64,000 bases of DNA from an uncultured Flavobacteriaceae bacterium (lineage in GTDB: Bacteria > Bacteroidota > Bacteroidia > Flavobacteriales > Flavobacteriaceae), in the NCBI GenBank assembly GCA_947500445.1, contig CANMSB010000019.1, positions 25,719 through 89,718 of the forward strand. Direction: 5' to 3'. A program made the position numbers and the translations under genes. Below are positions 10,236-19,246 of this stretch, piece after piece. The notes below the pieces were generated by a model that was given only the letters and a program-made list of their open reading frames with translations, was not told the origin of the DNA and ran no database searches. How positions within the stretch are numbered: position 1 is the first letter of the stretch; every line of letters starts with the position of its first letter.

Positions 10236-12590
10236 ATGAAATATATTTTACCTACCATCGCCATATTTTACTTGATGCTCCCATCGATATATGGGCAAAC
10301 GGTAACACCGGGCCAAAATTTGGAGTCGACAATTAAGAGTGCTTCCGGTGGAGACGTGATACTGGTCGAATCTGGCACATATAGCCCTTTGGAATTGAAT
10401 GGTCTTCTGTTTTCCGAGACAAGACCATTGGTCATTAAGGCGAAACCTGGGGCCAACGTGGTTGTGGATGGCACCAATGCGAACCGAGCGCTCTACCTGA
10501 CCAACAGCAAGTACGTGGTTTTTGAGGGAATCCATTTTAGAAAATCACTATACGAAGGGGTCTTGATCGAGCGAAGCGAACACGTTATAGTTCGTAATTG
10601 CGAGGTCTCGCAATCCGGGCAGGCCGGCATAAAAGTGGCATTAGGATCTAGTTATGTCGATATACTTAAAACCAAGATTCATGATACCGGTTCCAACGGG
10701 CCCGGTAATCGGCGTTATGGGGAAGGGATTTATATTGGGCGAGGAGGGAGCCATACGAATGCCAATTGGCCCGATCTGACGAAAAATGTTTGGATAGAAG
10801 GCTGTGAGATATACCGTTGCGGTGCCGCGGAAGGAATAGACGTGAAAGGTGGGGCATTTGCGAATACCATACGAAACAATACGGTGCACGATATTACACT
10901 GGGCGATCCCAATTTTGGACAAACAAACGAGGCTGCCGTATCGCTTGGTCATTACGCGGTCTATAACGGAAATATCTATCAAAAAAATAAACGCCGCGAG
11001 AATTGGGTGGAAAACAATACTATTTATAAGGTGAGGGCAGGTGCAAATAATAGAATTTCAGGAATTTACAGCGCTGGGTTGGGCAATAACATCAAGAACA
11101 ACTCGGTACGGGACGTAAAAACTACTTCGATAAATAGGAATCAGAATGTTTATGGACTGCAGTTGAACAACTGGGGCGAAGCCTTTCTCCCAGTGTACGT
11201 GCACAATAATACCATTTCAAACGTTGGTAAAAATACCAATTATAGGGGGCTGGCCATAACGCAAAACCCGGGTGGCAATCCCAATAAAAAACAAGATTGG
11301 TATCCCAATGGTCAAAATACATTTGATGATGATATTATTGCCGTATCCGCCCCAAATCAGGTGCGTCAAGGACAAGAGGTTTCCGTGCGGATAGATTATA
11401 GCGCATCAGGGGACAGGGATGTTATAGTAACCTTTCAAAAAGATAGTGGCGATTACAAATATTATACGGGTGCAGTGCGCAAAGTAGTTAAGGGAAGCGG
11501 TACCTTATGGGTAAAATTGACCATACCCAACAATGTGCCGGTGGCCGATAACGCATATCAATTTCAAACATACATTACCGATCGAAACGGGGATTGGAGG
11601 GGAGCCAAGGACAATATTGAAAAACAGAACAGGGATGTGCTGCCCAAAAGTACCGACAATGATCGCATTGATCGTATCAGCGCGGCCAGTTCGGTTCGCG
11701 CCGGCACCAGTTTTGCCGTTACCATTGGCTACCAAACGTCTGCCAATCGAGATCTGCACCTCAGTTTCAAAAAAGGGAGTACCGTTTATGACACTCAAAA
11801 GGTACGCTTGACCAAAGGATCCGGGAGTCATACGTTTACTATAAATGTTCCCTCCAATGCCAGCCCTCAAAATGGCTATTACTTGTTTTCCTATTTGGTA
11901 AAACCCAATGAAGGATGGTCGAAAGATCGATACGACGCCAAGACGAAGAACAATATATCCGTTCAAAACAACCCCAATAGCTGTAAGATTACCATTAGGG
12001 CCAAGGGAAGTGTGGGAAGCGAAGAGATGGTTTTGGCAATCAATTATGATTGGGTCAAACGCTGGACAGGTATTGGTACCTCCTGGAATAATTTTTCATT
12101 TGAAGTAAATCCAAACATCGACTTGAACAATATCAAAGTCAGATTTGTTAATGCTAAATCTCAAGAAGCGCTTTCGGTCGACAAAATTGTTTTAGGGGGG
12201 AATACCCTCAATACGGAAGTGAAAGCTACCCGGTCAGGAAATGGGTCTGGCGAAAGGCTCGTAGGTGGTGGGTACTTTGATTTTGGGTCCGGAACTTGTA
12301 GTTCAAGTGCACGATTAATGGCAGGTTTGACCGAAGAAATGGTTTCAGTGGATTCCAAGGTCTTTTCGGTATTGCATAACCCGTTACGTTCAAAACAATT
12401 GCATCTTTTGGGTCCGGATAGCTATCGTGTTGTCATATTCGATTTTTCGGGCAGGCAAGTTTTTATGGCTCGTTCACTGCAGGGAGAGCACAAGCTAAAT
12501 CTAAAATCCTTGAACAGCGGAATTTACATTGTGCAGATGACAGATGTAGATACCGGCCGTTCGAAAATCCAAAAAGTGATTGTTCCTTAA
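10236..12590 (+). CDS. Secreted modular parallel beta-helix protein with T9SS C-terminal sorting domain
   Basis: This 784-residue secreted protein is probably a polysaccharide-binding or -degrading enzyme. Parts in order: signal peptide (1-20, ending IYGQ); a right-handed parallel beta-helix (about 25-355) with repeated NN-V-D turns typical of pectate-lyase-like folds; two homologous Ig-like modules (about 364-470 and 475-580, sharing an R-GQ/T-F-V-I-Y-S-NRDL-F-K pattern); a domain near 582-700 resembling calcium-dependent carbohydrate-binding modules of the CBM36/CBM60 type (ITIRAKGSVGSEEM at its start); and a type A T9SS sorting domain from about 705 (NSGIYIVQM near the end). No catalytic residues can be assigned by eye, so lyase activity is only inferred. 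It has no susC/susD neighbours and stands between two non-coding regions. Confidence 0.88.
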   Translation: MKYILPTIAIFYLMLPSIYGQTVTPGQNLESTIKSASGGDVILVESGTYSPLELNGLLFSETRPLVIKAKPGANVVVDGTNANRALYLTNSKYVVFEGIHFRKSLYEGVLIERSEHVIVRNCEVSQSGQAGIKVALGSSYVDILKTKIHDTGSNGPGNRRYGEGIYIGRGGSHTNANWPDLTKNVWIEGCEIYRCGAAEGIDVKGGAFANTIRNNTVHDITLGDPNFGQTNEAAVSLGHYAVYNGNIYQKNKRRENWVENNTIYKVRAGANNRISGIYSAGLGNNIKNNSVRDVKTTSINRNQNVYGLQLNNWGEAFLPVYVHNNTISNVGKNTNYRGLAITQNPGGNPNKKQDWYPNGQNTFDDDIIAVSAPNQVRQGQEVSVRIDYSASGDRDVIVTFQKDSGDYKYYTGAVRKVVKGSGTLWVKLTIPNNVPVADNAYQFQTYITDRNGDWRGAKDNIEKQNRDVLPKSTDNDRIDRISAASSVRAGTSFAVTIGYQTSANRDLHLSFKKGSTVYDTQKVRLTKGSGSHTFTINVPSNASPQNGYYLFSYLVKPNEGWSKDRYDAKTKNNISVQNNPNSCKITIRAKGSVGSEEMVLAINYDWVKRWTGIGTSWNNFSFEVNPNIDLNNIKVRFVNAKSQEALSVDKIVLGGNTLNTEVKATRSGNGSGERLVGGGYFDFGSGTCSSSARLMAGLTEEMVSVDSKVFSVLHNPLRSKQLHLLGPDSYRVVIFDFSGRQVFMARSLQGEHKLNLKSLNSGIYIVQMTDVDTGRSKIQKVIVP

Positions 12591-13052
12591 TAAGAGAGCG
12601 TGAGCGGTATCCGTAGTGCTTTGTCGCATGAAGTGGTGTGTTCAAAACGAGCGGTGTCCCAGAAGCAATGAGAAACTGTTCGTTTCGGTCATTTATGCTA
12701 AAAGTTCGAAGCCAATTTTCCTTGGGGAAATTTAGAGGAAAGCGATTGGCACATCAGCGTTTTGCGAAAGATGGGATAGCAACTTTTTAGGGTTCTTATT
12801 GTCCAGAAAAATCCCGTTATTCCGACTACGCCAATCCTCGATACCGCAGGTTTTCACAACAGACCTGTTGCCTCATTATAATCAGGGAAAACAATCTGCC
12901 GGGAAGGCGGAAGTCAAGCGAAACTAGGTGTGTAACCTCCCCTAATATACGGTCCGGGAATGGAATGAATGGGGAGAATTATAAAATGTTGGTCGTAAAG
13001 CATGCTACGGGATTTCCGATTTTTAAGACGGTGTACACCCGTTTCCTCAAAC
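12591..13052. other. Non-coding region after the beta-helix gene
   Basis: These 462 bp lie between the convergent ends of the beta-helix gene and frr. I see no recognisable RNA gene, long open frame, strong terminator hairpin or repeat in it. Confidence 0.4.
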
Positions 13053-13610
13053 TTATACCTTCATGATCTCGGCCTCTTTGGCAACCAAGAAATCGTCTAT
13101 TTTTTTGCTATACGTATCGGTGAGTGCCTGAACGTCGGTTTCCGTATTTTTTTTAAGGTCTTCCGAAGCATCTTCGAGGTTGCGAACCTCCTTATTGGCT
13201 TCTTGACGGGCGTTGCGCACCCCTACTTTGGCATGCTCGGCCTCGGCCTTGGCCTGTTTGGCCAGATCGCGCCTGCGTTCTTCCGTTAAAGGGGGCACGT
13301 TTATAATTATCGTTTCACCGTTGTTCATGGGGTTAAAACCGAGATTCGCGTTCATTATCGCTTTTTCTATTTCGGTCAACATGCTTTTTTCCCAAGGCTG
13401 TACGGTAATGGTCCGTCCGTCCGGAGTATTGACATTGGCCACCTGTGATAGCGGTGTTTGCGATCCGTAGTATTCTACCAGAACGGAAGACAACATGGCC
13501 GGGCTGGCCTTGCCGGCACGAATTTTCATGAATTCCTTTTCCAAATGTACGATTGCGGCATCCATTGCTTCCTTGGTCGAATCAAGTATAAAATCAATTT
13601 CTTCGTTCAT
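13053..13610 (-). CDS. frr: Ribosome recycling factor
   Basis: This cytoplasmic factor splits post-termination ribosomes together with EF-G. It is 185 aa, the standard length. The family landmarks are present: an LEKEFMKIRAGKASPAML segment near 23-40 and the VPPLTEERRRDLAKQAK segment near 105-121. It lies 66 bp downstream of pyrH on the same strand, the classic pyrH-frr pair, and is probably cotranscribed from the pyrH promoter. Confidence 0.98.
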   Translation of the reverse strand: MNEEIDFILDSTKEAMDAAIVHLEKEFMKIRAGKASPAMLSSVLVEYYGSQTPLSQVANVNTPDGRTITVQPWEKSMLTEIEKAIMNANLGFNPMNNGETIIINVPPLTEERRRDLAKQAKAEAEHAKVGVRNARQEANKEVRNLEDASEDLKKNTETDVQALTDTYSKKIDDFLVAKEAEIMKV

Positions 13611-13676
13611 TTTACATGAGTGTTTTAAAAGGTATTGGTGTGTTCTTGCTGCTGTTTCTTTTAGGTGATGCGAACA

Positions 13677-14384
13677 TCAGGTGTTCACAACGGTACCGAT
13701 GTTCTGCCCGTCTACGATCTTGAGCAGGTTTCCCTTTTTGTTCATATCGAACACCACGATCGGCAAGTCGTTTTCTTGGCTCAGGGTAAAGGCGGTGGTA
13801 TCCATTACTTTCAACCCCTTGTTGAGCACATCTTGAAAGGAAATGGAATCGAATTTTGTGGCGGTCTTGTCTTTTTCGGGATCGGAGGTATAAATTCCGT
13901 CGACCCGGGTCCCTTTTAAAATAACATCGGCCTCTATTTCGATGGCCCGCAGTACAGCGGCCGAATCAGTGGTGAAATAGGGGTTTCCCGTTCCGCCCCC
14001 GAATATAACTACCCTGCCTTTTTCCAAATGGCGCATGGCCCTGCGTCGTATAAAGGGTTCCGCAACTTCGTTTATTTTAATGGCCGATTGTAAACGGGTC
14101 TGTATTCCTTTCAATTCCAGGGCACTTTGCAAGGCCAGTCCGTTGATCACGGTGGCCAGCATGCCCATATGGTCTCCTTGAACGCGATCCATGCCCGTAG
14201 CGGCACCGGTAAGGCCGCGAAAGATGTTTCCTCCACCTATAACGATGGCTACTTCAATTCCCTTCTCGACGACCTGTTGGATTTCCTCCGCATACTCCGA
14301 AAGCCTATTGGAGTCTATTCCATATTGTTTTTCACCCATTAGGGCTTCGCCGCTAAGTTTAAGAAGTATTCGTTTATAGTGCAT
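13677..14384 (-). CDS. pyrH: Uridylate (UMP) kinase
   Basis: This enzyme of the bacterial amino-acid-kinase-fold UMP kinase family phosphorylates UMP to UDP in pyrimidine nucleotide synthesis. It is 235 aa, normal length. The N-terminal [14 protein letters not shown] motif and the [10 protein letters not shown] nucleotide-binding loop are intact, as is the late [11 protein letters not shown] segment. It is followed by frr. A very good flavobacterial promoter (14404-14432) places the transcription start about 14 nt before the ATG. Confidence 0.98.
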   Translation of the reverse strand: MHYKRILLKLSGEALMGEKQYGIDSNRLSEYAEEIQQVVEKGIEVAIVIGGGNIFRGLTGAATGMDRVQGDHMGMLATVINGLALQSALELKGIQTRLQSAIKINEVAEPFIRRRAMRHLEKGRVVIFGGGTGNPYFTTDSAAVLRAIEIEADVILKGTRVDGIYTSDPEKDKTATKFDSISFQDVLNKGLKVMDTTAFTLSQENDLPIVVFDMNKKGNLLKIVDGQNIGTVVNT

Positions 14385-14403
14385 GTATCGTTTTTAATTC
14401 CAA

Positions 14404-14432
14404 CAAAAATAATCAAAAAAAGTTATGCCAAA
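14404..14432 (-). promoter_or_regulatory. pyrH-frr promoter (-33 TTTG, -7 TATTTTTG)
   Basis: On the minus strand, TTTG at 14429-14432 is followed after 17 bp by TATTTTTG at 14404-14411. This fits the flavobacterial consensus of a TTG-type -33 box and TAnnTTTG -7 box separated by 17-23 bp. The predicted leader is only about 14 nt. Confidence 0.75.
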
Positions 14433-14537
14433 ACGGGCGATTTTTTTGTGCGTTCTTTCTTAATTTATTGTAAAATAATGGTGTTCAAACGATTAATTTT
14501 AGCCATCTTGCGGCCTATTAAATTGATTTTTAGCCTC

Positions 14538-16403
14538 ATGAGAAAAGTATGTAAAGCATTCCTTTGTATTTTAATGGTGGGATGTACCGCGAGCAAAACG
14601 GCGATTCCCGCCAGTAAATCCCCCGTAGTCGCAACCTTGGACTTGGTGAACGTGACCGATGATAAAGTGATGGTCAGTGTCGATCCGGGAGCATTTTTAA
14701 AGGACGAAGTGTCCTTTTTTATACCCAAGACAGTGCCGGGCACGTATAGCTCGGACAACTACGGAAAATACATTGAGGGCTTCAAGGCCATCGATTATGA
14801 CGGGAAAGAACTGTCCGTCGCAAAAAAGGACGATAATACCTGGACCATTACTGAAGCCAAAAAATTGGATAAGGTATCTTATTGGGTAAACGATACCTAC
14901 GATACTGAAAAAGAGGTCAAAGATGCCGTGTTTTCCCCTTCCGGGACAAACATTGATAAGGGCAATAATTATATGCTGAACCTCCACGGGTTTGTAGGTT
15001 ATTTTGATGACCTGCAAGAAGTACCCTATGAAATAAAGATCACAAGACCAGAAAACTTGGTCGCCACCACTTCGCTCAGCGAAAAGGCCGTGGCCGATGC
15101 CAAAGCTTCCGAGCAGGTGTTTTTGGCCAGCCGGTACTTTGAGGTGATCGATAGTCCGATCATGTATGCGGAACCCAATATCGAAACATTTCAGATAAAC
15201 GATATTACGGTGACGTTAAGTGTGTACTCGCCAAATGGAACGTACACGGCCGCAAGTATAAAAGAATCTATGGAAAAGATGATGACCGCGCAAAAAGCCT
15301 TTTTGGGCGACATCAATAGTACAAAGGAATATAACATTTTGTTGTACCTCTCTACCCTTGAAAACGATGCCGGAGGTTTCGGTGCCTTGGAACACCATAC
15401 CTCTACGGTGGTGGTGCTCCCCGAAGTAATGCAAAAAGAGGCATTGGAGCAGGCCATGATTGATGTAGTGTCGCACGAGTTTTTCCATATTGTGACGCCC
15501 CTGAGCGTGCATTCCGAGGAAATCCAGTATTTCGATTTTAACGACCCCAAAATGTCGCAACACCTTTGGATGTACGAAGGCACCACCGAGTATTTTGCCA
15601 ACTTGTTCCAAATACAGCAGGGATTGATCGATGAAACGGAATTTTATAAAAGGATCATGACCAAAATTTCAAATTCGAAGTCGTACGACGACGCCATGTC
15701 CTTTACCGAAATGAGCAAGAATATTTTGGACGACCCCTATAAGGACAATTATGCCAATGTATATGAAAAGGGTACGTTGATCAATATGGGACTCGACATT
15801 ATGTTGCGGGAATGGAGCAATGGTGAGAAAGGGGTATTATGGCTTATGAAAGAACTTTCCGGTAAATATGGCGACATGACCCCTTTTAAAGACGATGTGC
15901 TGATTGATGAAATCGTAGCGATGACCTTTCCTGAAGTACGTACTTTTTTCGATACGCACGTCATCGGGAATACGCCTATCGATTATGACGCGATTTTCGC
16001 AAAGGTAGGTTTGGAGAAAAGCACAAACCAAGAACAGTCGGGGTATTTTTTGAAGGGGGATATTCCTTTTATCGATGTTGACCAAGAGAACGAAAACGCG
16101 ATCTTCATCCGAAAAGGCATCGAATTGAACAGCTTTTTACAGACGCTCGGAACACAAGGGGGCGACGTTATCAAAAAAATAAACGGTACACCGATAAACC
16201 TTGATGCCATACGTCCGATAATCGGGCAGAGTTTTGGTTGGACACCCGAAACCGAGATAGAAATGGTGGTCGAACGTGATGGGGAAGAATTGACGCTGAC
16301 CGGTCCGGTAGGGACCCCTACCGTAAACGTGGTTTCGTTGCTTCCAACGCCCACGGCTAGCGAAGCGCAGCAAGAGCTGCGTCAAGCTTGGTTGAAAAAC
16401 TAA
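14538..16403 (+). CDS. M61-family glycyl aminopeptidase-like metallopeptidase, lipoprotein
   Basis: This is a zinc peptidase of family M61 with a C-terminal PDZ domain, predicted to sit on a membrane facing the periplasm or cell surface. I start it at the ATG at 14538, which opens a lipoprotein signal, MRKVCKAFLCILMVGC, with the lipobox cysteine at residue 16. The frame extends 53 codons upstream but would overlap the pyrH start. The N-terminal M61 beta domain runs to about 250. The zinc site HEFFH is at 313-317 and the third ligand Glu is in GTTEYF near 347. The PDZ region (GGDVIKKINGTPI) lies near 535-600. The protein is 621 aa. A strong terminator follows at 16475-16508. Substrate unknown; family members often prefer Gly or Ala at the N-terminus. 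Confidence 0.92.
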   Translation: MRKVCKAFLCILMVGCTASKTAIPASKSPVVATLDLVNVTDDKVMVSVDPGAFLKDEVSFFIPKTVPGTYSSDNYGKYIEGFKAIDYDGKELSVAKKDDNTWTITEAKKLDKVSYWVNDTYDTEKEVKDAVFSPSGTNIDKGNNYMLNLHGFVGYFDDLQEVPYEIKITRPENLVATTSLSEKAVADAKASEQVFLASRYFEVIDSPIMYAEPNIETFQINDITVTLSVYSPNGTYTAASIKESMEKMMTAQKAFLGDINSTKEYNILLYLSTLENDAGGFGALEHHTSTVVVLPEVMQKEALEQAMIDVVSHEFFHIVTPLSVHSEEIQYFDFNDPKMSQHLWMYEGTTEYFANLFQIQQGLIDETEFYKRIMTKISNSKSYDDAMSFTEMSKNILDDPYKDNYANVYEKGTLINMGLDIMLREWSNGEKGVLWLMKELSGKYGDMTPFKDDVLIDEIVAMTFPEVRTFFDTHVIGNTPIDYDAIFAKVGLEKSTNQEQSGYFLKGDIPFIDVDQENENAIFIRKGIELNSFLQTLGTQGGDVIKKINGTPINLDAIRPIIGQSFGWTPETEIEMVVERDGEELTLTGPVGTPTVNVVSLLPTPTASEAQQELRQAWLKN

Positions 16404-16726
16404 AATGGCGAAAAAGGGGGTTCAGGGTGTCGTTGTGATACCGATCTGGCCTTACGACCTTTACGGATCAGATACAAAAAAGCGGTGCATGTTATGGCCG
16501 CTTTTTTGTTGGATTTTTCTCAAATGTTGATAAGAGTGTCCCCTATCATTGCAGTTCCAAAATGCATACAAGGGATAAAAAATTTGGACTTGGTGCAACC
16601 TTTTGCATGACCATAGTGTCTTTAAGGGTAACCTATCCGTTGAAAACCCAGTAGGTGCCCGGTAGCATTCGATAGCATTTTTATAATTTGATCAAAAAAA
16701 TAAAATGGTATAACTTCAATCAAAAA
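16404..16726. other. Intergenic region between the M61 peptidase and TonB receptor genes
   Basis: This 323-bp gap holds the M61 terminator at 16475-16508. Just before the receptor gene it holds an imperfect -7-like stretch, TATAATTTG (16682-16690), one base longer than TAnnTTTG. Nothing else was recognised. Confidence 0.5.
16475..16508 (+). terminator. Intrinsic terminator of the M61 peptidase gene
   Basis: An 11-bp perfect stem, CAAAAAAGCGG/CCGCTTTTTTG, with a 12-nt loop; the 3' arm itself supplies a run of six T. It lies 72 bp downstream of the stop codon. Confidence 0.85.
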
Positions 16727-19054
16727 ATGAACATGTCGGGAACAACGTATTCGCTTTTTATCTTTTTCGTTTTTTGCTTTGCGCTGTGTCAAGCCCAAAC
16801 CCTTACCCAAACGGTCAAGGGCACCGTGCTGGATTCGGAAACGGGGGCACCTTTGTTGGGTGCGAATGTGATACTCCTAAATGCGGAACCCGCCAAAGGG
16901 GCGATTACCGACGAAGCGGGTTATTTCAGATTGGAGGGCGTTCCCGTTGGTAGGGCCTCGTTCCAGTTTACTTATCTCGGGTACGAGGATTTTGTAGTCT
17001 CCGAAATTTTGATTGGCTCCGCAAAGGAAGTAGCTTTAAAAGTTTCCCTTACCGAAGCCTTAAACGCGCTTGATGAAGTGGTATTGGTCGCACCTACCGG
17101 CACGGGCAAACCCAACAACAAACTGGCAACGGTAAGCGCACGATCCTTTAGCGTTGAGGAAACCAAACGTTTTCCTGCCAGCGTTAGCGATCCCGGCCGT
17201 ATGGCGCTTTCCTTTGCTGGGGTCACCAATGGTGACGATACCAGTAATGAAATCATTATAAGGGGAAATGCACCGAATCAGTTGTTATGGAGGGTTGAAG
17301 GTATTGAAGTGCCCGAACCAAATCATTTTTCCGAGGAAGGATACGCTCCGGGTAACGTGAGTTTGATCAGTAGCAACCTCTTGGGAAAATCCGATTTTTT
17401 TACCGGGGCCTTTCCGGCCACCTATGGAAATGCGCTTTCAGGGGTATTCGATATCAATTTAAGAAACGGGAATAACGAGAAAGGGGAGTACGCATTTCAA
17501 TTTGGCGTATTGGGAACGGACCTTACCGCAGAAGGACCGTTTAAAAAAGGGTACAAGGGCTCCTATTTGATCAACTATCGGTATTCTACGATCGCCATTT
17601 TAAACCAGATCGTAGATGTTACCCCAGGAAGTACCCCTACCTATCAGGATGTGTCGATAAAATTGCACCTCCCATTGGGTGATCGGACCAAATTGTCCCT
17701 ATGGGGAATCGGGGGCATTAGTGATGAAGACGAGGACCCGGAGGTAAACGGTAATTTCAGCAGCGAGGAGGTATTCGAATCCAAAACCTATTTGAGCGGA
17801 CTGACGCTATCATATTTTTTTGAAGGTGGAAGCAAGCTAGAAGGCCGGATATCGTATTCGGGAAACGCCAGCGATTATATTTTTGAGGGCCGCAACACCG
17901 CATCGAACGATGTTTTTGGAGATAGCGATATTTTAAGAAATAGCGCTTTTAGGGTCAGTACCGATTATACCAAAAAAATAAGTGCGAGAATGACCATCAA
18001 TGCCGGCGGAGTACTCAGTTTGTTGAACTATAACGTACGTACCGCCACCTTCGAAAACGACCGGTCGCGAGAGGTGGTCAATGAAAAGGGCAATGGCACC
18101 ATGGGGCAGGCCTATGTGCAGGGCAAGTACCGTTTTAACAGCGATTTTTCCACCACCTTAGGGGTGCACGGCACCTATTTTTCAGTGAATGATGATTTCG
18201 TAGTGGAACCGCGCTTTGGTATGGAGTGGAAGGTAAACGCGAACCACACGCTTTCTGCGGGTTTTGGCGTGCATTCCCGTCGAATGCCCTTGAACCAGTA
18301 CTTTATTAAAATTCCCGATGGCACAGGTTTTACCACACCGAATACGGAGGTGGACCTGATGCAGGCAGTACACTACATCATCGGGCACGATTGGCGCATT
18401 ATTAGGGATGGACACATAAAGGTAGAGGCGTATTATCAAGATCTGAACAAGGTTGCGGTAACAAGCAACCCCGATTTTACGGCTTCTTATTTAAATGGAC
18501 GTTTTATTCCCGCAGCATTTACCGATGCCGGGGTAGGGCGCAACTATGGTCTGGAGTTTACGTTTGAAAAGTTCTTTTCACGGCAGTATTACTTTTTGGC
18601 AACGGCATCCTTATATAATACGCAATACCGCGCTGCCGATGGGAACTGGTACGATAGTGCTTATAACTATAGTTATACCTTTAACCTTGTTGGGGGCAAA
18701 GAGTTTACCGTGGGGAAGACCCAGAACAATATTATTGGTGTAAATGCCAAAACCTTATTTAACGGTGGTAAACGTGCCAGTCCGCTAGATCAGGAATTTT
18801 TTGATGCGACCGGGGAAACACGTATCGATGAACAGTTGCGCAATACCATTGAACTCGATTCCTATTTTAGATTGGATGCCAGTGTGTACTACCGCCTGAA
18901 CCGGCCAAAGGCGTCGCATCGTATTTCTTTGGATATTCAGAACCTTACCAATAGGGAGAATATCGATGAGGTGTTTTTTAATGACGAGGGGGAAATACGG
19001 ACCAGCCTACAGTTGGAGTTGATTCCTTTTTTAAACTATCGCATCGAGTTTTAG
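16727..19054 (+). CDS. TonB-dependent outer-membrane receptor with N-terminal carboxypeptidase-like domain
   Basis: This outer-membrane transporter imports a ligand with energy from TonB-ExbBD. The ATG at 16727 opens a signal peptide ending at CQAQ (about residue 24); the open frame begins 13 codons earlier at a TTG. The order is signal peptide, a CarboxypepD_reg-like beta-sandwich (VKGTVLDSETGAPLLGANV, about 30-115), a plug domain (about 130-260), and the barrel to residue 775. The C-terminal residue is Phe, as expected for barrel insertion. No SusD lipoprotein is adjacent, so it is not a typical polysaccharide-utilisation pair. The ligand is unknown; peptide, metal or siderophore uptake are all possible. 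The gene is convergent with tsf. Confidence 0.92.
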   Translation: MNMSGTTYSLFIFFVFCFALCQAQTLTQTVKGTVLDSETGAPLLGANVILLNAEPAKGAITDEAGYFRLEGVPVGRASFQFTYLGYEDFVVSEILIGSAKEVALKVSLTEALNALDEVVLVAPTGTGKPNNKLATVSARSFSVEETKRFPASVSDPGRMALSFAGVTNGDDTSNEIIIRGNAPNQLLWRVEGIEVPEPNHFSEEGYAPGNVSLISSNLLGKSDFFTGAFPATYGNALSGVFDINLRNGNNEKGEYAFQFGVLGTDLTAEGPFKKGYKGSYLINYRYSTIAILNQIVDVTPGSTPTYQDVSIKLHLPLGDRTKLSLWGIGGISDEDEDPEVNGNFSSEEVFESKTYLSGLTLSYFFEGGSKLEGRISYSGNASDYIFEGRNTASNDVFGDSDILRNSAFRVSTDYTKKISARMTINAGGVLSLLNYNVRTATFENDRSREVVNEKGNGTMGQAYVQGKYRFNSDFSTTLGVHGTYFSVNDDFVVEPRFGMEWKVNANHTLSAGFGVHSRRMPLNQYFIKIPDGTGFTTPNTEVDLMQAVHYIIGHDWRIIRDGHIKVEAYYQDLNKVAVTSNPDFTASYLNGRFIPAAFTDAGVGRNYGLEFTFEKFFSRQYYFLATASLYNTQYRAADGNWYDSAYNYSYTFNLVGGKEFTVGKTQNNIIGVNAKTLFNGGKRASPLDQEFFDATGETRIDEQLRNTIELDSYFRLDASVYYRLNRPKASHRISLDIQNLTNRENIDEVFFNDEGEIRTSLQLELIPFLNYRIEF

Positions 19055-19092
19055 AAGCCTTTTACAAATTCGGGCAAAGTGTTGATGCTACC

Positions 19093-19129
19093 TTATACCA
19101 CTTCAAAGCTAATACCGGAAATGGTATAA
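19093..19129 (+). repeat. Palindromic repeat, diverged copy 2
   Basis: Arms TTATACCA and TGGTATAA (8 bp, perfect) enclose CTTCAAAGCT, the same loop motif as the other copies, plus about 10 extra bases that look like a partial internal duplication (AATACCGG). It lies 38 bp after the TonB receptor stop and, unlike copies 1, 3 and 4, does not supply the stop codon. Confidence 0.6.
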
Positions 19130-19189
19130 AATAGTATTCGCCTCTGGTATAGGTGTTTTGTAGGATTCGGAAAGGTGTACAGGTCGCAT

Positions 19190-19224
19190 AAAAAAACCGC
19201 CAAGATGGAACATCAAGGCGGTTT
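19190..19224 (-). terminator. Intrinsic terminator of the rpsB-tsf transcript
   Basis: Stem AAACCGCC/GGCGGTTT (8 bp) continued inside by GATG/CATC after an AA/AA internal loop, with a GAA apical loop. On the minus strand it is followed by a T-run (19196-19190). It sits 23 bp after the tsf stop. Confidence 0.88.
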
Positions 19225-19246
19225 AAAATGAGTTTATTATATAAGT

